A DNA stretch of 64,000 bases from Acholoe squamosa. Lineage: Eukaryota; Annelida; Polychaeta; Phyllodocida; Polynoidae. Below the pieces are notes generated by a model. That model did not search any database, was not told where the DNA came from, and saw nothing but the letters and a program-made list of their open reading frames with translations. The DNA is taken from NCBI GenBank assembly GCA_949317995.1, contig OX439035.1:79919959-79983958 (forward strand), given 5' to 3'. Positions 34,543 to 46,912 of the stretch are shown here, in pieces. The translations under genes were made by a program, and so were the position numbers. Position 1 is the stretch's first letter. Each line of letters starts with the position of its first letter.

Positions 34543-35171
34543 TATAAAGTTGGAGGGGTTCCTCCAAGGCTGGTCCTGTCCTGTTAGGCTACTGCTGCAT
34601 GGTAGAGAAGGTGAAGTAACAACTCAAGAGAGAGGCTGGTAGTAACTTAACTTTATTGCTCAAAATCAGGGGCTTTTATACAAAGTCAGAGAGCAGTTCC
34701 CCCTAAAACTGCCCACACACAATACCTGGAATCATGGTCCTTCATTGGTGATTCTTAGAAAACACACTTTACCTAAAAGAAGTCAATCACTGACATATAT
34801 CTGATACCATATAAGAACAGTACTAACAGTAAGTGACACACTTAAGCAGTTGTACACAATTCAATGGAATATACCCTTAATTCCAAGTATACCCCCTCCC
34901 ACTTTGGGGTACCCACAATAACAAGACAGGCTAATTCTAAGAAAACCCAGTTCTATAAGTAGGTGTAGCACCCTTACTACTAAATGGCCCCACACCCATA
35001 CAGTCTTACTCGGAAATGACCCTACCCTGGATCCTTAACTAGAAACCCAGATACATCACAGCGAGCTGCTCCATCAAACCCACAGTAAACAACCCACATA
35101 CCACACTGACACCATACCAGGGGTGTGGTGGACCACCAGTACACGACCCTTTAAGGGGTCTGCACTCTACA
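34543..35171 (-). repeat. 5' LTR (629 bp)
   Basis: Same length and, by eye, same sequence as 29852-30480. As the upstream LTR in element orientation it supplies the promoter. A TATATG-containing AT-rich stretch lies near its middle. Confidence 0.95.
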
Positions 35172-37565
35172 CCGGGTCGTCCATGGTGGGACATCTCAAA
35201 ATGGCCTTTTTAAGGTGAAAGAACAATTTGACTTGAGAGGAAAATATTTTTCAAAAGACTGCAGATAGTTAGCAGATGCTCAATATACTGTCAATTGTTC
35301 ACACTCATGTGTAAGCCGCACCCCAAAATCTATACTTTAAATGTCTGTAAGCCACGGCTTATATGCAAGGTTTATTCATACATAAATGCCTATGTATAGC
35401 TATTAGGATGAGTTGGACAGCATAATGTCATAGTAAATACCTATTACCACACATGTACATCATGCTGGTCTCCCCATGAACTGTGTTGGAGTTCTTACAT
35501 CATGAGATATAAAAACTGAAAGCAGACTACACAGTCACATTGGGGTGAATAGGACAGACACCTTATAAAATGTGATGACTGTGACGGCAATAGTACTTTT
35601 TGCGATAGAAATTTAGGGCATTCTGTGTTAAGCTCTATAATACTGAGATGCCAAATGGCAGTAGGAATTTGAGCTAGATTGGTCGTATCATCTCATACTA
35701 ATGGGTCTTCCTCTGCATTGTTCTATCTATCACGAACATGCAATGATAGTGGTAGGGTGTATCTTCCTAATACATGCAATATGTCATCGTATCAGTCCAT
35801 ATGCCGTCTCATCACTCACCCTTCTCTACTACAAATACCACAATACAAGTACCTATAGCGCTAACGGCGTGGATGTACGCAGTGAAAACATAGGGACATT
35901 AGAATCTGCCTAAAGTATGGACGCACTTTTAGGCAAGGATATTATACTATAAAACAGAACTGAACCTAACATATGCAATCCCTATGTGGGCCTTTGGTGA
36001 TGAGGTTTTACATGTCTTATCAGTCACTGTTTGAAACGATAGCTCCCTCCAGTATTACTATGATATTCACCGTCCTTCACCCTACTGCATGTATTTGCTG
36101 TAAGTGTGCAGGTTTGCATCTCATATCACCCAGGGGTATTTATTTCCTCCCTTGTGTCGCATTGCCAGCCCTTGGAACTCGTCATGAGAAGCAACAGCCC
36201 AGAGTGTTGTCTGCATCTTTGCTAGGCTTGCTGTGTTTGGCTTCTGGCAGACCTACGAGAAACCACTAGATGCCCTCACTTATTGAATGCATCCATTTTG
36301 TATGATTAAAAAAACCGAATGGTTGTTGGTAATGACATACTATCTGCGACCTAGCTACAATTGACATTGCTATTTGTGTGTTGCTCATTATGATAAGCGA
36401 TTCGAAGAAAAATGGCAGAACTGGTGGGAAGTGTGTGTTGTAATAAATTTATGCGTCTTTATGCTTAGGCCTATTTATAACGTTTTGTCAGCGTTAAAAA
36501 GAAAAGGTAACTGGCTATTGTGTGAGTGTAATACGGTATGTTTATTTCCCACGTATATCCCATGGTTCTTTAAAGCCATTTTTCTAGTAATCGCCTGTCC
36601 CCGACGGTCAGGTCCAATGCTTATCGACAAAGGTATTATCAGAAATGTCTACTATATCCGGTAGGACACATATCTATTTAAGAACAAAGAGGGGGTTGAA
36701 CTGACATAATAACATAGCTAGGTAACATATATAGTGTTACCCGGTAATCCACTTGAGCTAGGTCATGGGTGAACTAGTTAACTCTACTTAAACTAGTAGT
36801 ACTAGTAGTCTATGGTACTTTGCCTGCATCTTAACCCATTCTATTCTAAGACGTACATTTGAACCTATGTGTGTCTGTTCTGTTTGATCCAATACAAGTC
36901 CTCTGAAATAGAGCCTGGTGCCCTGCCCAATTGATCTTGAAGGTGGGAGGACCATTAATGGCATCTTAGTATCAACCATGGTGACACTTACAAGCAATAC
37001 TGGTGGGCATTGTTGCTAATAAGGTCCCAAATACCCCCCCCCCCCCCCACACACACACACCAGCTTCTCTCTATTGCTTAATGGTTGGTATGGCTTTATG
37101 GTTATGGATTGTATATTGATATCAGTTTTATTGAATATAAAAGTATATATCACACTATGCCCCTCGGTTTAGCCTTAAAATTCATTAATGTACAGTTAAG
37201 TTTCCTGGTGCTGTGAACCTAAGGTAGTCAGTATATTAATTTGGGTATTGACAACAATGGGGTTATAAGTACCACACTCATTCAGGCACATTCGTCCATC
37301 AATTGATATCTAATACTAGTTTTCTCGCCATTTTAGTCACCTCCTGGTGTAAGTGGGTGGCCAAGAGATGCTGTATTTGCAGCCATATTTCCCAGTATGT
37401 AACTAGCAATTATCGTACAATGGTTAACTTTTTGTGGTGTTTGCTCGTGATAAATGCGACAACAATAAAGACTGATGAAAGCGTTTGACTAATATTACTT
37501 GGACTATACTAGGTCTTCAGATTATCATGCAGTCATCAAACGCTGACCTAATCAGAGACAGGAGG
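35172..37565. other. No gene supported
   Basis: Contains the partner of the diverged repeat at 29.4 kb (36030-36180) and a C run followed by CA repeats (37035-37061). Short frames at 35701-35913 and 35973-36269 lack motifs. Confidence 0.4.
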
Positions 37566-37661
37566 TATGCACACTTTGATGAATGTGTACACATTTGTGA
37601 GAGATAAATGTGTTATGCACACTTTGATAAATGTGTACACATTTGTGTGAGATAAATGTAT
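37566..37661. repeat. Two-copy 48-bp tandem repeat
   Basis: TATGCACACTTTGATGAATG... is repeated directly at 37614 with few changes. Confidence 0.8.
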
Positions 37662-37736
37662 TTTGAATCGCTGATCAGACCAAATATGCGAGGTAGGGGA
37701 CACATGGTTGTTTATACATTATGTGTATTAGGCCTA

Positions 37737-37959
37737 CTGTAAATCCTCGCGTATAGGACGCCCCTCGCGTATAGGACGCACCCTGATTTAGGCTAAATGA
37801 TATAGGACACATCTTAGATCAAATTTTGATCATTTCAGTAATATTCTATAGTGTAAAATACCCGCATATAGGACGCACCTTGACTTGTGCTAAATCCTGT
37901 AGGACGCACATGATGTAATTTTGGTCTATAAGCCGCGTCCTATACGCGAGGATTTACGG
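37737..37959. mobile_element. TA-flanked TIR element, CTGTAAATCCTCGCGTATA
   Basis: The left end CTGTAAATCCTCGCGTATAG and right end ATACGCGAGGATTTACGG are inverted repeats flanked by TA. GCGTATAGGACGC recurs inside in both directions. TA flanks suggest mariner/pogo-type mobilisation. The termini resemble those of the 850-bp element at 59679. Confidence 0.75.
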
Positions 37960-38805
37960 TATTTAGCAAAAGTGTAAATAACCTACAAAAACCATGTCAC
38001 GGAATGGAAGATGATGGGACGTGCTAAGTGTCTATCGTGATCAAAGAAGTGTGTATATGTTTTTGAGGAAAAAAAATAGCCCCACTGGCACGTTGTATGC
38101 TTAAACTTGGCAACTTGTCCACGGTAGGACGCAGTGTCTTCTTTTACACTTTGTAAAATAACTTTGTTACCAAGATAAATATGGAAGGATCCAGGTCCCT
38201 TGACCTGCCTCCTCGTGGGGTATTACGCAAACAACCCCCCCCCCCCCCTCTGTTAATGTTGATGCACAGACACCCACTGACACCCTAGCCTACCTTGTCT
38301 GTCAATATCAACTAATCCCCCCAAAAAACCAGTTAGGGGTACCGCTGACAGCATAAGACAGAAGCTACACCTTGGCCCTGTCTATACTTTCAAAAGTGCA
38401 GCCTGATGAGTCCCATTGGATGAAACCGCTCACTTTGTTAAATATCCAAGTTTAACAATTCCCTGCCTGAGTAAACAACAACTTTGTTTGAGCTCCATGG
38501 CAACCCAGACACTCACCAAGCATCCACCTCCTTGGTTACTTGTTGTTGTCACTGGTATCCATAGTTACCGACATTGTGACGTCATAGGGAACTTTTCTCT
38601 CAAAAAGTTCATTCAAGCGGTAGCTGCCTTACAAGCAGCTCGGGAGTCAGATACAATTGTGAAATTTTATGTTTTTGAACCGTTAGTCCAGTCTGGTTAA
38701 TACTGCATGTCTGAGAAAGGAGGGGGTGGTGGCTTACTTTGTAGATATTCATTGTTTCTTCATTGTATTCACTTGGTAAAAGGTACATGTTACAATCAGA
38801 TGTGT
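37960..38805. other. No gene firmly supported; one ATG frame noted
   Basis: A plus-strand frame at 38416-38700 contains LVVVTGIHSYRHCDV and KKFIQAVAALQAARES and looks mildly protein-like, with a CCATGG context at 38499. No splice signals or family match could be established. C run at 38236-38249. Confidence 0.35.
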
Positions 38806-39022
38806 GGGCTTCCCTAGCCCACTTAAAAGGATCTATATCTCGTCTTTCCTATCCATTCGGGATGTGTGTGGTGCACATATGCGCAGGGACTGACACATTC
38901 CTCTATGATATTGTGTAATGTAGTTCTCGCCATGAATATGATCTCGTCTGTCGAAATGGCGTTAAACCTCTTTTACTCACTCACTCACTCACTCACTCAC
39001 TCACTCACTCACTCACTCACTC
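38806..39022 (+). mobile_element. SINE, CTCA-tailed family, copy 2
   Basis: Full-length copy with an expanded CTCA tail. It is flanked by the 14-bp duplication ACAATCAGATGTGT (38792-38805 and 39023-39036). Confidence 0.9.
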
Positions 39023-39036
39023 ACAATCAGATGTGT

Positions 39037-41175
39037 CACGTGTCTTATAATTCTCGACATACGTTCATTCAGAGCAAATATAGATACTGAATATAGGGGG
39101 AAGATTCATAGGGACTTAAGATCTTAGCCCGGTATAAATGACCATTAATTAATTACTCACTCGGGTCTTATGTGATTGCATGAAATACCACATACAAATA
39201 TCACAACACAAAAATAGGACGATTTGAGGTGATGTTTTTTATGACAGATAAATATCCAATCACCAAAGTCAACTGCCGTGCCTGGCTTTACAGCGTTTGC
39301 ACTGCGCCCCGGGCTGGACAGGGAACTCATTATGACACGTGTGGCTAAATCCATGCTGGGATCAACTGCTCAGGAACAGGGCCGGTTCTGCCACCAGGGT
39401 GAGCTGGGAGCCGTCACGTGGACTATGGGGCAATCTCTGATAAACACTGTCTGCAGATGGGCGTGGCTCTGAGCGTTTCTGTGTGACTAGTACAGGCAAT
39501 TCTCGTTATAAGGAGGTTCACCAGTACTGCGAATTTGAAAAATATATGAAAAAAATATTCATTATGATCCATACTAGAGACACAACTGTACATATTAAAG
39601 CGCACATCATGGTCGTGAATTGTGATCCGTGTACCATAATGCCCATTGTATCCATATATGCCTCTCATAACGAGTTTATTCTGTATGTATTACTAGTGGT
39701 GTGGAGGCAAGTGCCACCTACCTCCTATTTGAGCAGCTCTCACATCTATATCTAGGCTGTATTTTCTGTATAAAAATACACAACTGGCAAAAATACCCCA
39801 ACTCCTGAATGTCTACCTGATGAATCTTGGAAAAGATGAAACACCAGATCTATCTAGCCATGATCCTCCTTTGTGTCACTTGGCAATAGGGTCACTGCTG
39901 TAGCAAACCCCCAACCAGATGTATTTATTGTATCAGACAACCGATAAATAAAAGTCTTCCTTGAAGACAAGTGAAACTTATTTAAAAAATAACTTAGCTC
40001 AACATATTTTCAAAAATAAGATAATTCTGGTAAAACTCCATGAGAGTGAGATCCTTCTGTTAGACCTAGAAATAAGGGATCAGCCAATGACAACACAGAA
40101 AAGCAGGTCAGGGTCACATGTCTTGCATAATCAAAGGGCCAATCAAAGGACTTAAAAAATAACGACCTACCTGTTAAGATCTGAGTGTAGTAGCGGAGGT
40201 ACCACCTTGTCTCCATGCACAGCTCTCACAATCGTACTTAGCCATACCACCCTCCTCATCTTGACTCCAATAGTCACTCAGCAAATGTTACATTGGATGT
40301 CACACGGCGTGACTTTTGTGACCACACCATTAGCAGAGATGTCAGACCTTCAGAGGTCTGTCTATTTTCAGATGTTCAAACTTTCCCAAAAGTCAGACAT
40401 CTCGGAGGCTTCTTCCATCTTGTGGTCATAATATAGAAAGAGGGAATTACATTAATCATAGATACCCTTACAACATGCCTTTTCTACTTCTATGGAGCAT
40501 AAGGCTTAGCATAGTCCAGGCTTCAGCAGGTAAAATAAGCATGCCTTGTCCTGCCCTCTAGCCTTTTCTAGACAAACCACCTTTCAGAGATCAGAGGATC
40601 TCTGAAATCTCATTTCAGAGGACATGAATCTAAGCTGGTTTCTGATTGGCTGAAATTCAAATGCAGTCTTTTAATTGTTTTTCTATAACCATCCAATCTA
40701 GAGATGGTTTTAAATGTGTTTAATGAGGGGGACAGGTTGAAATGAAGATGAGATGGGTGCTTTTAGTATAATAAATTGAGGGAAATGGGTGCTTTGCTAA
40801 GACCCAAAACTTTCAGAGGTTGAGCCCATACCCAACTGACATCTCTGCATTAGGCATCAAGCACAAGTCATCTTTTAGTTTGCAGGTACGATTAATTCTC
40901 GGGGTAAATCTCAGTCTACTAACCCGGCATCACGGCTATTTCTGGAATTTTACGCATATTAACCTTTGCTTCTACATGTATTTTACTATGGCTAAATGCA
41001 GTATAGCCGCACATAACATGTAAAATTTTGGCCATTGCAGCCACGGGCACTCAACAGGAGCAGCAGCACCATACGCACACTAGCATTTATTCCTCAATTG
41101 AGCCTTGTCCAATTAGACATTGGGTTTGACATATATAGTTTGATATTAATGCCTTTGTGTCTCTTTACCTCGCAG
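39037..41175. other. Intronic or intergenic, no feature seen
   Basis: Short frames only. Nothing repeat-like was recognised beyond simple A/T runs. Confidence 0.4.
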
Positions 41176-41355
41176 GTAGCGCCTATGCGTATGACGATGC
41201 CGAGACGTCAAGTGATAGTGATGATGAAGTGTTACGTCGATACCATCAGACAATGGGCATGCAGAGGGCACCAAGCAAACACAGCATACGGAGTGCACGC
41301 TCCACCACCTCCAAGGCGTCTAAAACATCTAAATCAGCGTCTAAAGGATCAACAG
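41176..41355 (+). CDS. Exon, Ser/Asp/Lys-rich, unknown gene
   Basis: Acceptor TACCTCGCAG and donor CAACAG|GTAAGA enclose 180 bases (2+177+1), phase 1 to phase 1. The product has an acidic patch (DDAETSSDSDDEV), then RYHQTMGMQRAPSKH and a Ser/Lys/Thr-rich run (STTSKASKTSKSASKG). It looks disordered and phosphorylatable. Splicing to the exon at 46620 keeps the frame. On the 5' side the phase fits the alternative donor at 16565. I do not recognise the gene. Confidence 0.7.
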
Positions 41356-41835
41356 GTAAGATGGTGTAACACTGCCTCACATAGCTCATATATTCAATAG
41401 TGGCACCACAGGTTTGTAGTACATATATTGCCTATAGGCAGATGGTTTGTTGTACAGGTACCAACTCTAAGCACACTGCAAGACAGTGACAGTGTTCTCC
41501 TCCCAAGTTGATTCCTAATTGACAATTAGGGATGAGAAGTCAACAAATACAACCAAATTTTGAAAGATAAGTATAGCGATGCCCCATAGAAAGGTATGGC
41601 ACATATATTTATTTCATGTTGATATGCCCGAGATAATGACAGCCCATAGCTCTAGCACTCGAGGGCCGTATCTCACACCCCCCGTGCGATAACTCGCGAA
41701 AATATCACACGCCGAGGTCATGTGACCATTTAGTGACGTCATAGCTCCAAGATGGCGATGTAAACAATGCGCACGGGGAGTCATTCTGGTAAATTCTATT
41801 GTAATTCAGCATGAAATAAATGAAAATGAACACTC
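41356..41835. other. Intron, no feature seen
   Basis: CpG-containing AT-rich intron. The part from about 41.66 kb (CTCGAGGGCCGTATCTCACA) shares words with the hairpin that follows and may be an outer part of it. Confidence 0.4.
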
Positions 41836-41962
41836 GTGGGGAGAATTTTCGAGGGTTATCTCACTTGCCGATCAGGTGCCGCATCGCACTCCGCCCTGCG
41901 GGCGTCGTGCGATACGGCACCTGATCGGCGCGTGAGATAACCCTCGAAAATTCTCCCCCCTC
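41836..41962. repeat. Long hairpin, about 52-bp arms
   Basis: GGGGAGAATTTTCGAGGGTT through GATCAGGTGCCGCATCGCAC pairs with the downstream arm ending near 41960, with few mismatches. The loop contains GCCCTGCGGGC. Likely a fold-back MITE in the intron; no clear target duplication was seen. Confidence 0.75.
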
Positions 41963-44149
41963 GTGAACATTTGCCTATATACGCGATTGGTACCACACTC
42001 ATGTAATGTGCCAGAAGCACTAAAATGATATTTAAAAAATTGTGCTGAATCTACAAAATCTAATTAATATGGATGAAGATTGCCTACAGGCATTGCTAAT
42101 GACGATATGGACCACTACGTATATCATTGTTATTAGGGAGTAATGGTGGCATCACTTTAACTGAATAAGATCTCCTTATCATAAGGCCCATATATTAAAG
42201 CTATAGACTATGGCATCATACATACATGATGTGACTATCGGGTAGTGCATACATGACAGTGTCATTTGGCATGCCGATAAGGGGTGGTTATATTAAACAA
42301 GGGTTGCTAGAAGATGGGAAGAGACCAAAATGATAAATGCATGCTAAATGCGTCATTATGCTCTGGAGGCCACCCCCAGATGTAATATTCCACACTTCTC
42401 GCTGTGGTTGACGATGGTTTGCACCTATTCTTGTCCAATTAAAATTCCTCAAATTGAACGTTAGGCTGAAGCAACGCATTTTCTTCGCATCCATCTATCC
42501 AGTTCAAATCCACATGTCTCTAATACAACGAGGACAGAAACATCATTTAGAGACTCTCCCCTGAGGAAGGTGCCACGTTGATTAACCTGGTTGTCTTAGT
42601 CTCAGTGTTTTTTTCTGATGCCTTCCTCCCCACTAAGGTGAGGCACCGTTAAAGAGGGCCGGCAGTCCTGATCAAAACTAATTGTACACCACCACAGCAT
42701 CTTAATGTAGGGGGCCTTCCTTCAACTTTATACTGAAAACAGCATAACCATGACAGTGCTGTTTTTATGGATCGCAGATTACCAACTAGGTCTACATCCT
42801 CGTAATTAGTGTGACACAAATTAAGTTTTCGACACTTGATTTATCCATTACCATGTCACAGGGAACACCTCGTCGGTATTATAAATGCTGATTGTCTAAC
42901 AGCACTTCAAATTTAATATACTCCGGAACGGTTATCAAGAGGGCAAGTCAACACAAGTAGTGTCATCAAGACAGGGGAAATATTTGGGAGAAAAGGCACC
43001 CTGACCGGCCACCCAAATCAAGCGGGAACGATAATTATCTAAATTGATTAAAATCTGTACCATAGTGTAGGTTATCTATGATTGGAAAAATTCAGAAGGA
43101 GAATGAAAAAAAAATGAAAATTAACCTTTATTACATGCTGCAATGTTGTTACATTATTAGAAACGATTTATCAGTGACTGTGGTAGATTTCTACATCGGC
43201 GAACACCCCTTTCCCATGCCCTTTCATTCACAAATGACTCAAGCCGCATCAGGAGACCAGATAAAGCATCAGCTGTGTCTTATTTTCACGTGTGTTAACG
43301 ACCTGTTGCCGGCCTGACAGTAATACTTGTCATGTAATGGCTTCTGAACACTCTGGAAAAGTGTAGATAAACAATAGACAAACACGGCTTGAGATCTGAA
43401 AAATCAAATCGAAGTTGAGGAAAATCTCATGAAAAGACCATTACCATGCTATCTGTGCACATGGATAATCTCAACACAATACATCACTGTATTTGACAAG
43501 TACTGCTCTCCCTGGGCGTGAAATCCCCGCATGCCAGTCCGAGGCCTGGCAGCGTTTCATCATTAAGTTTTTGAATATTTATGTCCACGTCGTAAATCTC
43601 ATCCAGGCCATGTTTGGTGATACTTTTTAAGAGGAAAGTGGTACCATAAAAGGGATTTTACCCAAAATGACATCAGGAAGGGGAAGACGTGCCGGGTGGG
43701 GGGGTATCGTGCCTTTTAGTCCGCACCACCCAATGCACATAGAAAATATGGGCAAGTGTCGCCGCTAAACACGTTGGTAAACACCGCCGCCATCCTTCAT
43801 TTCCCAAGAGAATTATTCACATTCGGTCTGTTCGTTGACAAACCTGCATGGTGGGTACCCTGTGGTCGGCATATTACATCTGCCTTAGCCGCCAGGGGGC
43901 CAACCACACGGCGCATGCGCACCTTGGGCGAGCGTCTCAAGATGACTTCCCGATTTAACCATGTGACCGGGTCTTGCTAGGTGCACCTTCTGTGACAAGA
44001 GACTGCGCCCCCCCAAGGGTAAGCTGGACAGGAAGGACTGCTCTAAGATTTCCACACTCGAGGTGTCCCTTGGAAATATTGGCTCCAGAGGGGATATTAT
44101 TGCGAATTGTATATCATTATTGCAAGAGTGAATTGTAGCGCTAATGAAC
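41963..44149. other. Intron, no feature seen
   Basis: No exon or repeat was recognised. A plus-strand frame at 43756-43980 sits in a locally GC-rich patch but has no motif. Confidence 0.4.
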
Positions 44150-44270
44150 AAGTAATTAATGGATAATTCATGATGCGTGGGTGTTATTAAAGGATATTAA
44201 ACGAGGGCGCAGCCCGAGTTTAATATCCTTTGATATCACCCATAAGTCATGAATTATCCATTAACTACTT
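44150..44270. repeat. Hairpin MITE, AAGTAATTAATGGATAATTC
   Basis: The whole 121 bp is an imperfect inverted repeat. The outer arms are AAGTAATTAATGGATAATTC and its inverse, and the inner arms GGATATTAAACGAGGGC / GCCCGAGTTTAATATCC meet near 44209. Confidence 0.8.
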
Positions 44271-45118
44271 ATTTTATTACACGACAGCCCCTAAAAATGT
44301 TTAATTTACCTGATGTCCAAGCCCAAAGTCATGGTACGCGCAGAAGCAAGCACCGCAGTCGCCATTGTTGCGGTGCCACTCGATGACTTGGCATGGAACG
44401 CATAGGATTCTGAAGATTTGGGACGATGACAGCTAAAATAATTGAGTTCCATTATAAATACATATCCAATAGATGCTGTTAATGTGCATATTTAAAGTCT
44501 CCATTGCTTAAACTCAACGTAAAATCCAATTTTCCAATAGTAAATGGTTGCGAGTCCATGTGAGTCGCCTTTCTCGGCATGCCAGGGGCAGGGAGTGGTT
44601 ATTAATTTCATTGTACGTTCAAACATGGCAAGTTGAGATCAGTGTCTCCCTTTGCCCTGTAGACAGAGTTATAGATACACAACATAAGAAATTGATTTTC
44701 ATATGTTAGTCTTTCATTATTTCATCATTTCATAGCCTAGTTATGTCCTTTTCACTTAGAATAGATATGTACACCGGGTGCGGCAAAAGAAACAAATCTA
44801 TTCTGTAAACAATGTATGCTCACTGTCCAAACCAGAATGAGGTTGACCCAAAAGGACGCTGCTTCGCGGAGCGCTATGGCGAAGGAGACAAGCCTGCCGG
44901 CCTAAGTTTACTGTTGGAAAATTGGCATTTATGTTGAAATTAAGCAATGGAGACTTTAAATATGGACACTATCATCATCTATTGGATATATATTTACAAC
45001 GGAACTCAATTTTTCGAGCTGTCATGGCTTCAATTCTTCAGAATTGTATGCATTTCATCACCATTCATTGAGCTGCCTTCAGTGAGTAGAAGAATTAACC
45101 CATTCTTTACCAACGCTG
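44271..45118. other. Intron, no feature seen
   Basis: No coding or repeat structure was recognised. Confidence 0.4.
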
Positions 45119-45180
45119 AGACGGTCTATTGGTAACGTACTGGCTCTCTCTTATGGCGGCCTGGGTTCGATTCCCTGAGG
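45119..45180 (+). repeat. tRNA-like sequence, probable SINE head
   Basis: A perfect pol III B box (GGTTCGATTCC, 45164-45174) lies about 35 bases after a TCTATTGGTAACGTACTGG segment resembling an A box. The arms do not fold into a full tRNA, so I take it as tRNA-derived repeat DNA and not a functional tRNA gene. Confidence 0.45.
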
Positions 45181-45210
45181 AGGTGTAGGGTTTTAACTAT
45201 ATTCTCCTGA

Positions 45211-45286
45211 TTGTAAGGCGTGCCTGATATCCATGGATAACAGGCACTTGGTGCCTGATATCCATGGATAATAGCACACCTTACAA
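45211..45286. repeat. Inverted repeat with internal direct repeat
   Basis: TTGTAAGGCGTGC and GCACACCTTACAA form the ends. Between them GTGCCTGATATCCATGGATA occurs twice with slight variation. Confidence 0.7.
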
Positions 45287-46376
45287 AGGTCATGATGCAT
45301 GCATCCAAGCCAGATATCAGAATGGGAATATCCAGAAAAAGCACCCAAAATCCAAGAAATCGTGTAATAATAGCAAATAACATACATACGCAATTATGTT
45401 CCTCACCTTTTGATATTGTAGATAAGTAGTATTCCACCAAATAAATTCAATGGCTCGTACCGCCATTGATTCAACCATATTAAAGGTCAACTAGGCTTGC
45501 TCAGGTCTGTTGATAGTTGATATGTAAGCAGTGACTCAGTGTGTGCTCACTGACGGAGGTGTGTGGTCTTAAAAAAAAAACGGCACGTGCGGTGAAGTAC
45601 CAGTCTGAGGGGAATGGCTTTCTCTTTGCTGTATTAGTGTAGCAGGGCCATTGAATTGCCAACTTTGGGAGACGTTCCTAAAACCATAAAGCATGGTGAT
45701 GGAACCAATTAAGAGGTCTTATCATGCACACATACAATGTATGTTATTCAATATGCCCTCTAAATGGTGTGAGGATGTGATAACATTATCAATAATTATG
45801 GTCTCTATCTACAGTTGATTCATCTAATCTATATATTGTAGGCCAATGGAGGTAGTATATAGGCACATACTTAATATGTTTCCACATACTGGTGTATTGA
45901 TCAACATGGACCACTGGCACACATTTTCATGACTATTATTGTCGTAGAGAACATGTATAGGAACATGTAGAAATACATCTAATGTGTGTGATGACTTTAT
46001 TCCATGTTATTGTCTAGTTTCGATTAGGCGCTGGTCAGAGTTGGAAATTGCCAAATTATTACTGAAGAGAAGCAGGATCAGGAAACCGTCTTTATCATTT
46101 GAGAAAACTCCCCCTGGGTGATACAGGTCGATGCACATGCTGCCACCTGGGCAGTAATTAAACACCCAGGTGGCAGCAGAGTTTCTTGGGGTCATTGGTA
46201 CTACGTTGATAGTTGGAGCGAAAAATAATAATAAGCCCCTGAAGGTCTTTGTAACCATTAGGTCTAAGATGTGAATGTACAATGTGGAACATAAGCTCAT
46301 TATTCGCGGCACATGTTCATTGAAGAAGGTTCTTTTGACAATAATTCATTGTCTAAATCCTTTAGTAAAGTATATG

Positions 46377-46380
<4 letters not shown>

Positions 46381-46459
<79 letters not shown>
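46381..46459. repeat. (TA)n microsatellite
   Basis: About 79 bp of TA repeats in the intron upstream of the 46620 exon. Confidence 0.95.
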
Positions 46460-46461
<2 letters not shown>

Positions 46462-46619
46462 CGTCACCTGGACAGCAAAGAATCAGAGCTGATTTATCTG
46501 TCTAGGATATATCGGATTTGCACAACAGTTGGTGAAATGCTAACTTAGATACATTGTCATATCAATAATAATTACATATCCCGTAGCCCCATTGTCATTT
46601 GCTTGTTTTTTTACCACAG

Positions 46620-46912
46620 GAGCCAGTAAACCCGTGTCCAGTGAATCCCCAGGAGCAACCACAGACCAGGACTTGCTCCTGTCCCAGGCTGAACAGGGCC
46701 AGGCACCCACCCCAGAGGTACCATCTCAGCACGGCCATAGTGATGCCGACATGAGTGGACCGGAGGACGGCTTGGAGACGGATCCCATCATCCCGCCCTC
46801 CTCCAGGACCACTTCTGTCGCCGAGGCAGGCCATGTTAGTCGGGCCGAGTCGGCGGCGGCGTCAGACTCTCGCTCCGTCGCTTCTTCTGTTAAACCAGCT
46901 TCGCACACTTCG
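46620..46912 (+). CDS. Exon, Ser/Pro/acidic, unknown gene
   Basis: Acceptor TTTTTTTACCACAG and donor ACTTCG|GTATGC enclose 293 bases (2+291), starting in phase 1 and ending in phase 0. The product is polar and disorder-like (SKPVSSESPGATTDQ, QHGHSDADMSGPEDG, AESAAASDSRSVASS). The phase fits the exon before (41355) and the exon after (48320). Confidence 0.7.

Larger units (their letters stand above)
29852..35171 (-). mobile_element. LTR retroelement, env-bearing, pol deleted
   Basis: Two 629-bp direct repeats enclose a 4062-bp interior read on the minus strand. CCGG lies directly outside both ends (29848-29851, 35172-35175), a 4-bp target duplication. A primer-binding site, polypurine tract, gag, a -1 frameshift site, a small pol remnant and env are all in the expected order. 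Reverse transcriptase, RNase H and the integrase core are absent. The gag zinc knuckle, the integrase-tail motif and the baculovirus-F-like envelope place the parent in the Ty3/Gypsy (errantivirus-like) group; this placement is by motif, not by phylogeny. LTRs with no difference I could find imply recent movement, which must have used enzymes supplied by another element. Confidence 0.92.

Noticed and set aside
38416..38700. 94-codon frame with VVVTGIHSYRHCDV
   Set aside because: Mildly protein-like, but no splice sites, family or neighbouring exon could be supported.
45119..45180. Functional tRNA gene
   Set aside because: The B box is perfect but no full cloverleaf can be drawn by eye; better explained as a tRNA-derived repeat.
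46595..46908. Minus-strand frames opposite the 46.6-kb exon
   Set aside because: Shadows of the plus-strand coding exon, whose splice phases fit its neighbours.
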